Position numbers and translations under genes: made by a program
Shown here: one piece after another, positions 11,232-20,465 of the stretch
How the letters are laid out: every line of letters starts with the position of its first letter
How positions within the stretch are numbered: the stretch's first letter is position 1
From: Lepiota brunneoincarnata
Lineage: Eukaryota > Basidiomycota > Agaricomycetes > Agaricales > Agaricaceae
Length of the DNA: 64,000 nt
Assembly: GCA_023014365.1 (NCBI GenBank)
Contig: JAEBUN010000003.1
Span: 620,001-684,000 of the forward strand
Reading direction: 5' to 3'
The notes under the pieces: model-generated
Told to the model about the DNA's origin: nothing
Databases searched by the model: none
Seen by the model: only the letters and a program-made list of their open reading frames with translations

Positions 11232-12476
11232 CAGTAGGGTAGCAAAAGTTTTGCGAAAATCTGTCACATGACCTTGTTTAACAATAAACAAAAAATATTC
11301 CCACTGATCAACAACTCCACCCTACATGCCAAAAATAGCTGGACAAAAGAATACTGTCCCTGAACTACGCTCCCTGATATGTGCAAGGCATCAGGAGGGT
11401 ATTCCTGCTCATGAAATTGCCAATTTCTTTGGAGTCCACATTTCCACTGTCTATCGGGTTATCCATAGGCACAAAGAGCAGGGTCATCATGAGGATGCTC
11501 CCAGGTCTGGGAGACCTTCCTTATTGGATGACAGGGCAATGCGACACATCAAAATTGTGCTGGAGAGAAATAGACGCCAAACTCTCCGTGAGATCACCCA
11601 CACAATAAACACTTTTCTCAACTCCCCTGCTCATCCCCACACCATCTGGCATGCCATTAGGTATCAATTGGGTCTTAGCCAACACATTTCTGCAAAGAAA
11701 CCATTTCTTAAGCCCTCCCATGTCAAAGCCAGGATGGTATGGGCAAGAGAATATCGGAGGTGGATGGAGGAGGACTGGAGACATGTGATTTGGACAGATG
11801 AGGCTTCTGTGGAGATTGGAAAGAGTTCAAAGGTGGTTTGGGTATGGAGGAGACCTGGTGAGAGGTACACAGAAAGGTGTTTAACCCCTACTTTCAAGTC
11901 TGGAAGACAGAGTCTTATGATATGGGGGTGCATGGCACATGGAAAACTTGGTCCACTGGTTCGTATACCCAAGGGTGCAAGGACAGCTGCAGATTATATT
12001 AGCCTCATCCTTAGTGGACCATTATGGGATTTTTATGGGAATTTATCAGAGGAGAGGGGGCAGGTAGCAGTGATGGAAGATGGAGCTCCAGTCCACCAGG
12101 CAAAGATCACCCAACATTCTGCAAATCCCATCTCATCAATGAGCTTCCACACCCAGCTCAGTCACCAGACCTCAATCCCATCAAACATGTATGGAGATAC
12201 CTCAAAGTCAGAATAAATGACCAAGCGGAAATCCCCCAAAACCTTGACAAACTTTGGGAGGCAATTCAGGAGGAGTGGAGGATGATTGATATAAATTATA
12301 TTAATGACCTGGTCAAGAGCATGCCCGATCATGCTCAGGCAGTCTATGAGGCCAAGGGCTGCCATACAAAATATTAACATAATTTTAGATGCAGTTGTGG
12401 TAGTGTAGTGAATATTTTTAACGATTAATGCATTATTTGTCTTTGTTGTTTTTGCAAAACTTTTGTTACTGTACTG
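11232..12476 (+). mobile_element. Tc1/mariner element, 1245 bp, inactivated
   Basis: Terminal inverted repeats start CAGTAGGGTAGCAAAAGTTT on the left and, reading inward on the other strand, CAGTACAGTAACAAAAGTTT on the right. TA dinucleotides flank it at 11230-11231 and 12477-12478, the signature of Tc1/mariner integration. The inside encodes one Tc1-type transposase. The homologous segment of copy B (about 14845) lacks the insert, which confirms the boundaries. The element is non-functional because of a frameshift and a changed catalytic residue. Confidence 0.9.
11326..12377 (+). pseudogene. Tc1-type transposase, frameshifted
   Basis: The N-terminus has a helix-turn-helix DNA-binding part (EIANFFGVHISTVYRVIHRH) followed by a GRPS motif (RSGRPSLLDDRA). 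The DDE domain follows: first Asp in VIWTDEASVEIG, second in VMEDGAPVHQAK. Near 12100-12125 the frame changes by one base, and the third motif SPDLNPIKHVWRYLK is read in another frame up to TAA at 12375-12377. Tc1 transposases have Glu at the position occupied here by Lys (SPDLNPI-K), at the DD34E spacing. The frameshift and this substitution both predict loss of catalysis. Confidence 0.85.
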
Positions 12477-12790
12477 TACATGCCCGAACCAGCCATCCCA
12501 GGTGTTTGCATGTCTTGACTAAGTCGTGCGTCAGTCGCCTGAAAAAAAAAGAGGTCTAGGGCATTCTACCGCGCACCCGCACCTTGGTACAAGGAAAGCT
12601 CATCCCATTCCGTCCGGAGAGTGGGTTAAGAACATCGCTCGGAGACAGATGTCGAAAGAAGATAAAAGTCATAAGCGACTTGTAAGGAGTCCATAATAGA
12701 TACACTAAATTTTTCGCATGCTACTCCAAACACCGTCCACATACACGACCCGAACTCTCTCCTTGTGGCCTTTATAAAGCGAACCTGATG

Positions 12791-13363
12791 TCAGTACACA
12801 TGACCTATGTATGAAGGGTGAGGAATCTGGGACGCAATTAAGAACATTGTTGACTCTCGACCAACCTGTCCAACATAGATTGAACAGTCGTAGCCAACGC
12901 CCCTCCAATTAATGTTTGTAAAGTCTTCGATAGGACATTCCCCAGAAATCAGCAAGGAATGCGCATGTGTCTCCTGCCTTGACGACGGTGACCTGTTGGC
13001 AGTCTCTCCCGACCACTCCGAGACAGATATGCTAGTTCAATAAGCCGGCAGTATACGTTCCAGAACTACGCTCTTCATACCTGACCAGGGAACAGGTCTG
13101 TCGGGTGGGATTGATAAAATCCGAGTTCTCGAATATGATCTACTCACTAATTATCCAGACTATTCAGTCCCTTGCGACTAGAAACAGAATTCAACTTGTG
13201 CTGTGCGATTCAGTTCGTCGCATTGTCGCCAGCGAGCATAGATGTTGCTCGTCCTTTGCATGGCACTAATGAAATTCAGCCGGCATGCATACAAGGTGTG
13301 CGAGCAATATGCCTACCGATCAAGAATGCCAAAGCGAAGAGTGGCGAGGCCTTTAAACATCAT
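12791..13363 (-). pseudogene. LysM-domain secreted protein, degraded copy A
   Basis: On the minus strand a TATA box (about 13455-13470) precedes the ATG at about 13361-13363. The initial exon runs into a stop after MFKGLATLRFGILDR because of a small indel relative to copy B. The first LysM domain is degraded. The second is readable as DCQQVTVVKAGDTCAFLADF, then after an extra base SIEDFTNINWRGVGYDCSIY and VGQV. LysM domains bind chitin-type N-acetylglucosamine polymers. In fungi, small secreted LysM proteins act in cell-wall shielding and interaction with hosts or other microbes. Several independent lesions make this a pseudogene. Confidence 0.7.
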
Positions 13364-13800
13364 ACCGAGTGATATCAGAGAAATGGCAAGGAGAGGGTTG
13401 CTTTGGCGTAGAATAGAGCACAAAATCGATCTGAACAATGGACTCAAAATTCTATCCCTTTTATATCTTTCACGAAGGATTATAAAATCTTGCTCGAGCA
13501 GTATCAGAGTACTATGTTCCTGCAGTTGATGCGGGAAACAAGGCTCGTTGAACATTGTATAGTGAATGGTACTGTCAGTGATGCGAGCTCGCAAGCTGTA
13601 ATTTGTGATCCATGTCTGCCGGAAAGAACGAATGGGATGTCCATATGTCACATACTCTCTTAGGCGGCAGACGAGGCGTCCCCGATGGGAGAGGGCTACG
13701 GGGAGCATGCCGCCGGAGAAGTTGCAACTGAACCAATTGCTTGGGAATCGGGATTGGTAAGCGATCCCATGAGGCTCACGCTGGTGGGCCCCATGGTCCT

Positions 13801-14634
13801 ATATTTAGGGCGCCCGCCGCTTCTCAGCGCTTACAAGGCCGCCGCAGACACAAAATAGGACGTCCTTTGCGCTTCAGCGCCCTGTTAGGCATCCAAATCA
13901 AACGAGGTTACCGCACGCAATCTCGGCCCGGTAGCAACACCTATGTACCATTTGCTCAACTTGCCGCTGTAGATACTGATAATAAAGCTCAAGTCACAGG
14001 ATTGTCCTGGAGAGAGAGGACCATAGTACAACGGGAGAGTGATGAGGGAAAAGAGCGGCTGCAACTAAAGCCCTTTAATAGTTAGTTGGACGTTGAGTTG
14101 TGCGGCGTTCGAATGCAGGGTCTACCCTGTGGTACTGGTAGAGACTGCCAGCAAGCTAGCAACTGACCACCATTTTATCTGTCATCTCCTGGTGGCTCTC
14201 TACTTGGATCGACTAAGGGCTCAACAGTGTACTTTTACTGTAGGGGAATTTCGACCGCGCTTGGAACCAAAAAAACCATTACCCAACAGAAAAGTATACC
14301 CTCGATACAACCTCCACACGCAGCCTTTACTTCCTGCGATTACCGCTCCACGTCTCTGGGCTCACCCCAGCCACGATAAAAAAATACACACAGACCTGCT
14401 TATCGACGTTCCTGTTGGGCCCCTCGGCGGATTTAATCTACTCGATCGCGTATGCCGCCTGCCAAAATTCACGTCTGTGGTGCCAGGAGCCACCGCTGAA
14501 AAACTCGGGAAATGTGTGTTATCTGGGGGTATTTTTTTTATCGGAATCGAGTGGTAATTGGGCTTAGCATCGCGGATGTGAACGTCCCCGGTGATTTAGC
14601 ATGGAAAGGCACGAAGCTGTGCAGGTTCAGCTTT
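13801..14634. other. Spacer between the two duplicated segments
   Basis: An open frame of 154 codons at 14093-14557 has no recognisable domain, no splice support and unusual composition; it is not called. No other feature is seen. Confidence 0.4.
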
Positions 14635-15114
14635 CATATGCGATTGGAATTGCAAGGCGTGTGTAGCTCGCAAGTAACCCTATAAGATAGGCGTTGCAAC
14701 CCCTGTACAATGAAATTTCTACCCTAAGGGTGCTGAGATATCAGGTATTCTGGCCGGCTTCTGCGTAGTGTGCAATCACAGTCCCGGGTATAGCGTGAGC
14801 GACAAGCACCGGGGGTCGCGTCGTAGTGGACGCTGCCAGTAGATATTTATATGCCAGAGCCAACCATCCTGGGTTATTGCGTGTCTTGATGTCGTGCGTA
14901 AGTCTCTTAAAAATATGTATAGGGCATTCTGCTATGTACCTTGGTACAAGGAGAGTTTATTCCATTCCATTCAGAGAGCAGGTGGAAAATGTCACCCGGA
15001 GACGGATGCCATCGGGAGGGGGATGGAAGCTGTAAGCGGCTTGGTCAATTGTTGGCTATTGTTGGTCTGTAACTTAATAGTCCGTAATAGGCACGCTAAA
15101 TTTTTGCATGCTAC

Positions 15115-15640
15115 TGTAAGAAACAGTAAAACTCAGTCACTCGTTATACGCGCGAGTACTGAGAGAGACATCTACTAGCTACCCGTAATATATATATACG
15201 CAGTGAAAGGACAAGGGGGAAACCGTAAAAGCGCTATAATGATAGAAAATATAATGCTAGGGTACGTTTTTAATGGAAATGAAGCTGTTGAATGAACGGT
15301 ATCCAAGGGGATTGTGGGTCCACGACCCTGCCGTGTATGCGTCCCACCAGCTACATACCATACTTTACCCTTTGATTGACGGTCCCGACTCGTCACATCG
15401 AAGCCACGTCCTTGCCGAAGTGATGGCCGAAAGAAGACGTGCGCCAAGCACGACGCGTTGCTGCTTGTTATGGCTAAGGGACGTTGACATAGGGTTCTCC
15501 TCGAAGTGTGACAAACCTCAGCTTTCTGCATCGGTATTGGCATTGTAATTAATTCGTATCCCAAATTTAATGAGAGTCAGAAAGGATTAAAGGAGAATGC
15601 GGCAATGGGGGGGATCGTTAATCAAAGGTAAAGTACGGTA
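15115..15640. mobile_element. LTR-like insert in copy B
   Basis: Copy A lacks this stretch, so it is an insertion. It starts TGTAAGAAACAG and contains a stem CTCAGT(C)ACTCG ... CGAGTACTGAG at 15131-15163. The same start and stem recur at 18420-18470 and 18480-18640, the last with a TATATAAACGG box. A terminal TG, an internal TATA box and dispersal without coding sequence suggest LTR remnants. A clear CA end and a 5-bp target duplication are not visible (only a degenerate match, gctac and ggtat), so the class is uncertain. Confidence 0.45.
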
Positions 15641-15681
15641 TTCCAAGTGCTGTTCATATACACAACCCGAACCCTCTCACT

Positions 15682-16981
15682 CAGTGTTGTGCCGTTGATG
15701 AGTAGCACGTGTACTCATCAGTGTGCTTCATGAACAGTTCATGAACGGTTCATGAAGCGGGAATACCCGATGAACATAAAGCATACAATACAATTTACAT
15801 TCTATTTATATACTGTATAGCCCTGCTGGTACTATTGAGAGTGAAGAAGTTGGGGATCCGGGGCATGGATTCCTTGGCAGGTTCTCAGCTCTTATTCAAC
15901 AACATAGGGGAGCAGCACAGGCATATGACGAGGAGGACAACCACTCAATGACTCCCTCTGGCTTGTATACCCCCCAAATCTCCTCTTGAGCCCCCCCTGC
16001 ACGAGTGCAAGTTCGAGGATCTTTTCGATCTTAAAAATCCTGCATGGAATGAGTTGTTTGGACAGAGCCTCAGGCGGGAGCTTCAACTGAGGCCGCTGGA
16101 GCTGCCCTAGTTTGTTTGGATTAGATGCCGAGGGCGACACCAAAGATATTGATGGTATCGATGAGGGTGATATTCCGATGGATGAAACCACTGAACAAAT
16201 TCTGTTGTGTCAATGATATGTTTTATGATATGAGAATCAAGTCTGATCTATTTTGCATTTGTTTACTCGCGGATGATAAAGTGAAAGAGATAAGTCGTTA
16301 TGATGGCTATTTTACATTATCGTTTGACTGAGCGGGGCTCAGATGCTACTAAATGTAGCAGCATAACAGTGAACGTCAGAGGCCTTTATCGTCAAAACAT
16401 ATCTTGTCACCATTGGAGCGTGCCCCAAGTAAACTGACAACTTGCTCCTCCCAGACAAGATTTTCCTCATTATCCAGCCAATCCTCATCCCCAGTTGAAA
16501 TAGGCTGTTTCTTGGCCAACGGTGCTTCAAGTTCTGCCTTCTGTGATTGCATTTTTTTTCAGAGCTTCCTGAGAACTTTGAGTGAAATAGTAGTCATTTT
16601 TGAGAAAGTAAGTGTCAAATGTGAGGTAGAATAAAGGGTACCAAAAAATTTCATTGCCACCAAAAGTCACACAAAATGTGTTATTAAAGGTCAGACCTGT
16701 TGTATTCTAGAATATTCCATTCATTATTATGGGTGTCTCATAAGTCCCTATCGGTTTTGGTCCCCCAAATTACCTATCGGTTATCAGATAGTACAGATTT
16801 ATTGGTTATGGGGCCCAAATCCCTGCTAACCAATTTGGTTACTACCACCAACTATCGGTTACGACAGATTATCGGTTTTGACCGCTATCGGTTATGACAG
16901 CTTTGACTGTAACATGAACGGCTGATGAGCGGCTGATGAACCGATCAGTCAGGGTCAGGTTCATGAACTGGCACAACACTG
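15682..16981. mobile_element. Non-autonomous hAT-type transposon, 1300 bp
   Basis: Both ends carry the inverted repeat CAGTGTTGTGCC and are flanked by an exact 8-bp direct repeat ctctcact at 15674-15681 and 16982-16989. An 8-bp duplication with CAGTG-type ends is diagnostic of hAT elements. Just inside both ends lie multiple TTCATGAAC-like palindromes (left 15726-15760, right about 16960-16970). A cluster of tatcggtta repeats spans 16745-16900, as expected for subterminal transposase-binding motifs. No intact transposase is present. Only a short acidic open stretch near 16116-16215 remains, so mobility would have to be supplied in trans. Confidence 0.88.
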
Positions 16982-17016
16982 CTCTCACTTGATGTCGGTG
17001 TACAAGACCTACATAT

Positions 17017-17587
17017 GGAGGGTGAGTCGCATTATTGACTCTCTGCCAACCTGTCCAACATAGATTGCACAGTCATGGCCAACGCCCCTCCGGTTAATCT
17101 TCTTGAAATCTTCGACTGACATTCCCTAGAAATTAGCAAGAAATGCACATGTGTCTCCTGCCTTGACGACAGTGATTTTTTGACAGTCTCCCCCGACCAC
17201 TCCGAGACAGACACCCAACAAGCCGACGGTATGTGTTTCAGAATTACGCCCCCCACACCCGGCCAGGGGACAGATTGGTACGGGACTGGATTGATAAAAT
17301 CCGAGTTCTCGAATATGATCTGCCAGCTAACTGTCCGCACGGTACGTTAAGTCTCTTCCCCGAGCTAGAGAACTGTATATTCCACTGACCTTGGTGCCTG
17401 TTGCGACTTCCTGATTCTGTCGCAAGTGTCGCCAGAGCCAACTACGTAGAACCTGGTTGCATACGTCCTCCTGTGCATGTGCACCTATAGCGGAGATTCT
17501 TCAGTTGGCGTGTATGCATGGCATACGAGTAACTAGTTTGCTTATCAAAAATGCCAAAGCGAGAGTGGCGAGGCCTTCAGTGAACAT
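17017..17587 (-). pseudogene. Two-LysM secreted protein, degraded copy B
   Basis: A TATA box at about 17682-17695 precedes ATG 17585-17587 (minus). The signal peptide is MFTEGLATLALAFLISKLVT. LysM 1 reads FYVVGSGDTCDRIRKSQQAP, then, after an intron ending near 17327, WQIIFENSDFINP. LysM 2 reads DCQKITVVKAGDTCAFLANF, but the next codon is TAG where copy A has TGG. The frame continues as GMSVEDFKKINRRGVGHDCA and IYVGQVG. There are further frame breaks after the signal peptide. The ancestor was a two-LysM secreted chitin-binding protein; this copy is inactivated by a nonsense change different from the frameshift in copy A. Confidence 0.72.
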
Positions 17588-17908
17588 CGTGCCGGGAGAT
17601 ATCAGAGAAATAGCAAGGGAAAGTTATTTGGCATAGAACAGAGCACAAAATCAACCTGAACAGTAGACTCGAAATTCTATCCCTTTTATATCTTTCACGA
17701 AGGATTAAAAAATCTTGCTCGAGTAGTATCAGAGTATTATGTCTAGTGATGTGCTGACTTTGGCCTGATCATGCCAGACTAGAGCCACACAGGCAGCTTT
17801 CTCTGTTCCATGGCCCGGATCGCAGCAGGCTGGGCTTCTGGTTGAGCACTGGTCACTGAAGAGGGCATCGCCGGAGAACCAATGGCTTGGGATTGGTCGG
17901 TCATGCAG

Positions 17909-18727
17909 AGTGGAAGCTTAACCGACCAGCACATTTCCCGCATCACGTGCTGGGAAAAGTTCGGATCTCTCTGGGAATCATCGTATCACTCCGCTATCTG
18001 GAGGACTTCGACAAAATGTAGAGTAAGTAGGCGGGGAATGTGCTGTACACGGTAGCGTCGCGTTGAACAACACATATAAAATTTCTCCTTGATCTACCCT
18101 CCGGGCGTGTCAGCGCACCAGTTTTGCCACTCCAAATGGATTACGACAATAACACAACAGTTCCCACGACCCAAAAATGCACAAGCTGCAGACAGACACA
18201 TGCGAGTGATCGATTCAACACTATCAGGGCCAGGAAACTCCCAAAGACCCGCATAGAGTAGATGAGACCAATATACCAGGTACACTCATACCACAACTTG
18301 GGCAGGTGGGAAGAGTGAGCAAGAGCAATGGTGTGTGCTGTACAAAACACGATGGGATCAAACCCCGCAGTTCCTCTGGTGCTGTGTAATTGATTTATCC
18401 ACAATCTGCTTAACGATGTTGTAAGAAACAGTAAAACTTAGTCACTCGTTATACGCGCAAGTACTATGTTGTAAGTACCTGTAAGAAAAAGTAAAACTAC
18501 AGTACTATCAGCAAAGGAATGTAATGTTATATAAACGGCCCTCACCTCAGTCACTCGTTACGCGCGAGTACTGAGGGAAGTGTCCGTAAGTCATCCGTAA
18601 TACATATCTACGTGGTGAAGGGATGAGGGGGACTACATTCTGTCAAAGTCCTCCATTTACCAGAGTGATCCGATCATTTTCCCAGCACGTGATGCGGGAA
18701 ATGTGCTGGTCGGTTAGCTCCCACTGG
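17909..18727. repeat. 60-bp inverted repeat arms bounding an 820-bp unit
   Basis: The arm at about 17909-17972 (accgaccagcacatttcccg, then catcacgtgctgggaaaa) recurs in inverted orientation at about 18664-18727, nearly identical. Each arm itself contains the stem CCAGCAC...GTGCTGG. The unit may be a terminal-inverted-repeat element interrupted by LTR-like fragments (18420-18645). A target-site duplication was not found. Confidence 0.55.
18416..18645. repeat. LTR-like fragments with conserved hairpin
   Basis: Two partial copies of the TGTAAGAAACAGTAAAAC sequence seen in the 15115 insert lie back to back. The second contains a TATATAAACGG box at about 18528 and the stem CTCAGTCACTCG...CGAGTACTGAG at 18543-18573. 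They are probably remnants of solo LTRs. Confidence 0.4.
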
Positions 18728-18784
18728 GGAATTTGCCGTCTCGCGTCGGGGTCACACTCACACGTGACATGACTCTAGTGTCGG

Positions 18785-18838
18785 ACACGTCAGTATGTAA
18801 CGCTCGATTATCTATAAAGGGGTTATAAATTAGCTCTC
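18785..18838 (+). promoter_or_regulatory. Promoter of the first PDI gene: TGACGTGT core and TATA box
   Basis: ACACGTCA at 18785-18792 is the complement of TGACGTGT, which resembles the unfolded-protein-response element bound by Hac1/XBP1/ATF6-type bZIP factors. A TATA-like ctataaagggg / ttataaatta lies at about 18813-18832, 40-55 bp before the ATG. Regulation by the unfolded protein response is inferred from this match and from the gene product. Confidence 0.4.
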
Positions 18839-18869
18839 AGCAGAACGTACCCAGTCGTTTTGGACCTCC

Positions 18870-19938
18870 ATGAAGTTTCTTCTGCAGTTCTTTGTTCCGG
18901 CACTAATACCTTCGCTGGTGTTTGCTGCTATATTTCCTTCTAATTCGGGGGTCAAGATGTTGGATCCTAAATCTTTCAAGAAGGCAATGAAGGCTAGTGT
19001 GAGTGTATGCCTGGTATTGGGGTATAGCAGGCTCTCATCATGACATTTTCGCTAGCAAACGAGCATGGTTGCTTTTGTGGCTCCTTGGTGTGGGGTGAGT
19101 AACGTCCTTCTAGTGCATATGTAAGAAGCTCACTGCAGCAACCTCTAGCACTGTCAACGTATGGCACCCGAATACAGCAAAGCAGCCGACAGGCTAAACC
19201 CCCTCATCCCTACCTATGCTGTGGACTGTGACGATGATAAGAACAAGCCACTGTGTGCTGAACAGCAGGTTCAAGGTTTCCCAACTGTGAAAGTATGGCC
19301 TATGGGTTCATTTCTCCCGTGCAAGACTCACATCCTTTCGTTAGTTGTTCCCGCGAGGCAATAAGGTTCCCCCGATGACGTATGATTCTGGAGAACGGAC
19401 GGCGAACGCATTATTCAACTGGGCTTCGCGACGTGTTCCTAATCATGTTACAAAGCTCTCGAAAGCGGAGGACATTGAGCCCTGGAGTAAAAAGGTCAGT
19501 AGGCATATTGAACGTTATGAGTCTTTACTGAGCCAAGTTTGTACAGACCCAAGACAAAAATGTTCTCCTCCTCCTAACTAAGGATAAGAAAGTTCCTTTA
19601 CTATGGAAGGTTCTTGCCAACAATTATTCCGGTAAACTGGAACTAGCTGCACATCGTGATGAAGACGGAAAGGCAACCAAAACAATTGGGTTTGACGCTG
19701 GGACCAAGGTTGTTGTATACCCTGCAGGATCGTCGAAGCCAGTGAAATACCAAGGTATGGGTTTGTATTTTACCTTGGTAAACGGACGTCCTCGGCTGAT
19801 GAGAGCGCTATAGGCGCTACAAAATTGGAGCCCTTGACCAAGTTCTTCAACTCTATTCTAGATGGTACTGCAAACCTAGAAGTACCTGATAGCGAGTCTA
19901 AGGGCGAAACCTCTGACCGGCCAGAGGATGAACTGTAA
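18870..19938 (+). CDS. ER protein disulfide isomerase-like thioredoxin (active site CGHC)
   Basis: ATG 18870 starts a signal peptide (MKFLLQFFVPALIPSLVFAA). A thioredoxin domain follows with the active site split by an intron: MVAFVAPWCG then HCQRMAPEYSKAA. DCDDDKNKPLCAEQQVQGFP, then TVK, gives the cis-Pro loop. The second half (NVLLLLTKDKKVPLLWKVLA, VVVYPAGSS, LEPLTKFFNSILDG) is a thioredoxin-like non-catalytic domain. The C-terminus is PEDEL, close to the KDEL/HDEL ER-retrieval signal. It should form or isomerise disulfides in secretory proteins, like the P5/Mpd1 group. Introns are about 45-60 bp; the exon after about 19290 is joined to FPRGNKVPPMTYDSG. It is the first of a tandem pair with 20466-21816. 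Confidence 0.85.
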
Positions 19939-20465
19939 ATATCTGGACTCTGGGATTCTGTAGTATTAGTAAATTTAAAACGTTTAAGTGGTGGGTTGTT
20001 GCGATCTACCCGCGTTTGAACTTGCGTGGGATGATAGAGGTTTGTATCTCCCAGCAGTGTCTCCTGATTGAGCGTTACTACACTTCCGGAAATCCTGAAT
20101 CCCACGGCGCCTCTCTGAAACGGGCGATTTGTTTGGCACTTGCCGAGCGAGAGCCGTCATCAGTTCTTTGTTCGCACCTAGTGGAAAGCGCACAGGAGCA
20201 CATTCTTTCGTGCATTTGTAAAGCTGACACCTGAAGTGCCCAATCTATAGATACGTGTATAAAAGTCACTGAATGGCAATCAAAGTCTATCGGGACAGTC
20301 GTAAAATTGGAATGCGCCGTTTCGTATTTGGGGATATGTGTACCGCTTAAGTCGTCACCAGGTGTCCTCGTCATCAGTTAGCGGTGTCCAACACGACAGT
20401 GGGAAGAGAGCTATAAATTATTTTGGCGAGAGCAAGGGCTTCCACCTCATCACTTTTCCAGCACC

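Larger units (their letters stand above)
10985..13800. repeat. Segmental duplication, copy A (LysM pseudogene plus flank)
   Basis: This stretch matches copy B (14635-17910) in the same order. Shared stretches include the one ending in ttgcaacacccctg near 11049, the block around 12560-12720 with ccttggtacaagga, and the LysM gene body 12780-13370. Also shared are its TATA region near 13455 and the block gcttgggaatcgggattggt near 13740. The copies differ by many substitutions and small indels, so the duplication is not recent. Copy A carries the Tc1/mariner insertion 11232-12476, which copy B lacks. Confidence 0.75.
14635..17910. repeat. Segmental duplication, copy B (LysM pseudogene plus flank)
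   Basis: This is the partner of copy A. The shared blocks are interrupted by two insertions absent from copy A: an LTR-like insert at about 15115-15640 and a hAT element at 15682-16981. Removing both restores the colinear match (for example ...cgacccgaactctc in A and ...caacccgaaccctctcact in B, then gatgtcggtgtacaagacc). Confidence 0.75.

Noticed and set aside
14093..14557. 154-codon frame between the duplicated segments
   Set aside because: No recognisable domain, no intron/exon support, not conserved in either duplicate; likely chance.
16745..16900. Regular tatcggtta repeats considered as a CRISPR-like array
   Set aside because: Units are short, degenerate, irregularly spaced and inside a hAT element; they are subterminal transposon motifs in a eukaryotic genome.
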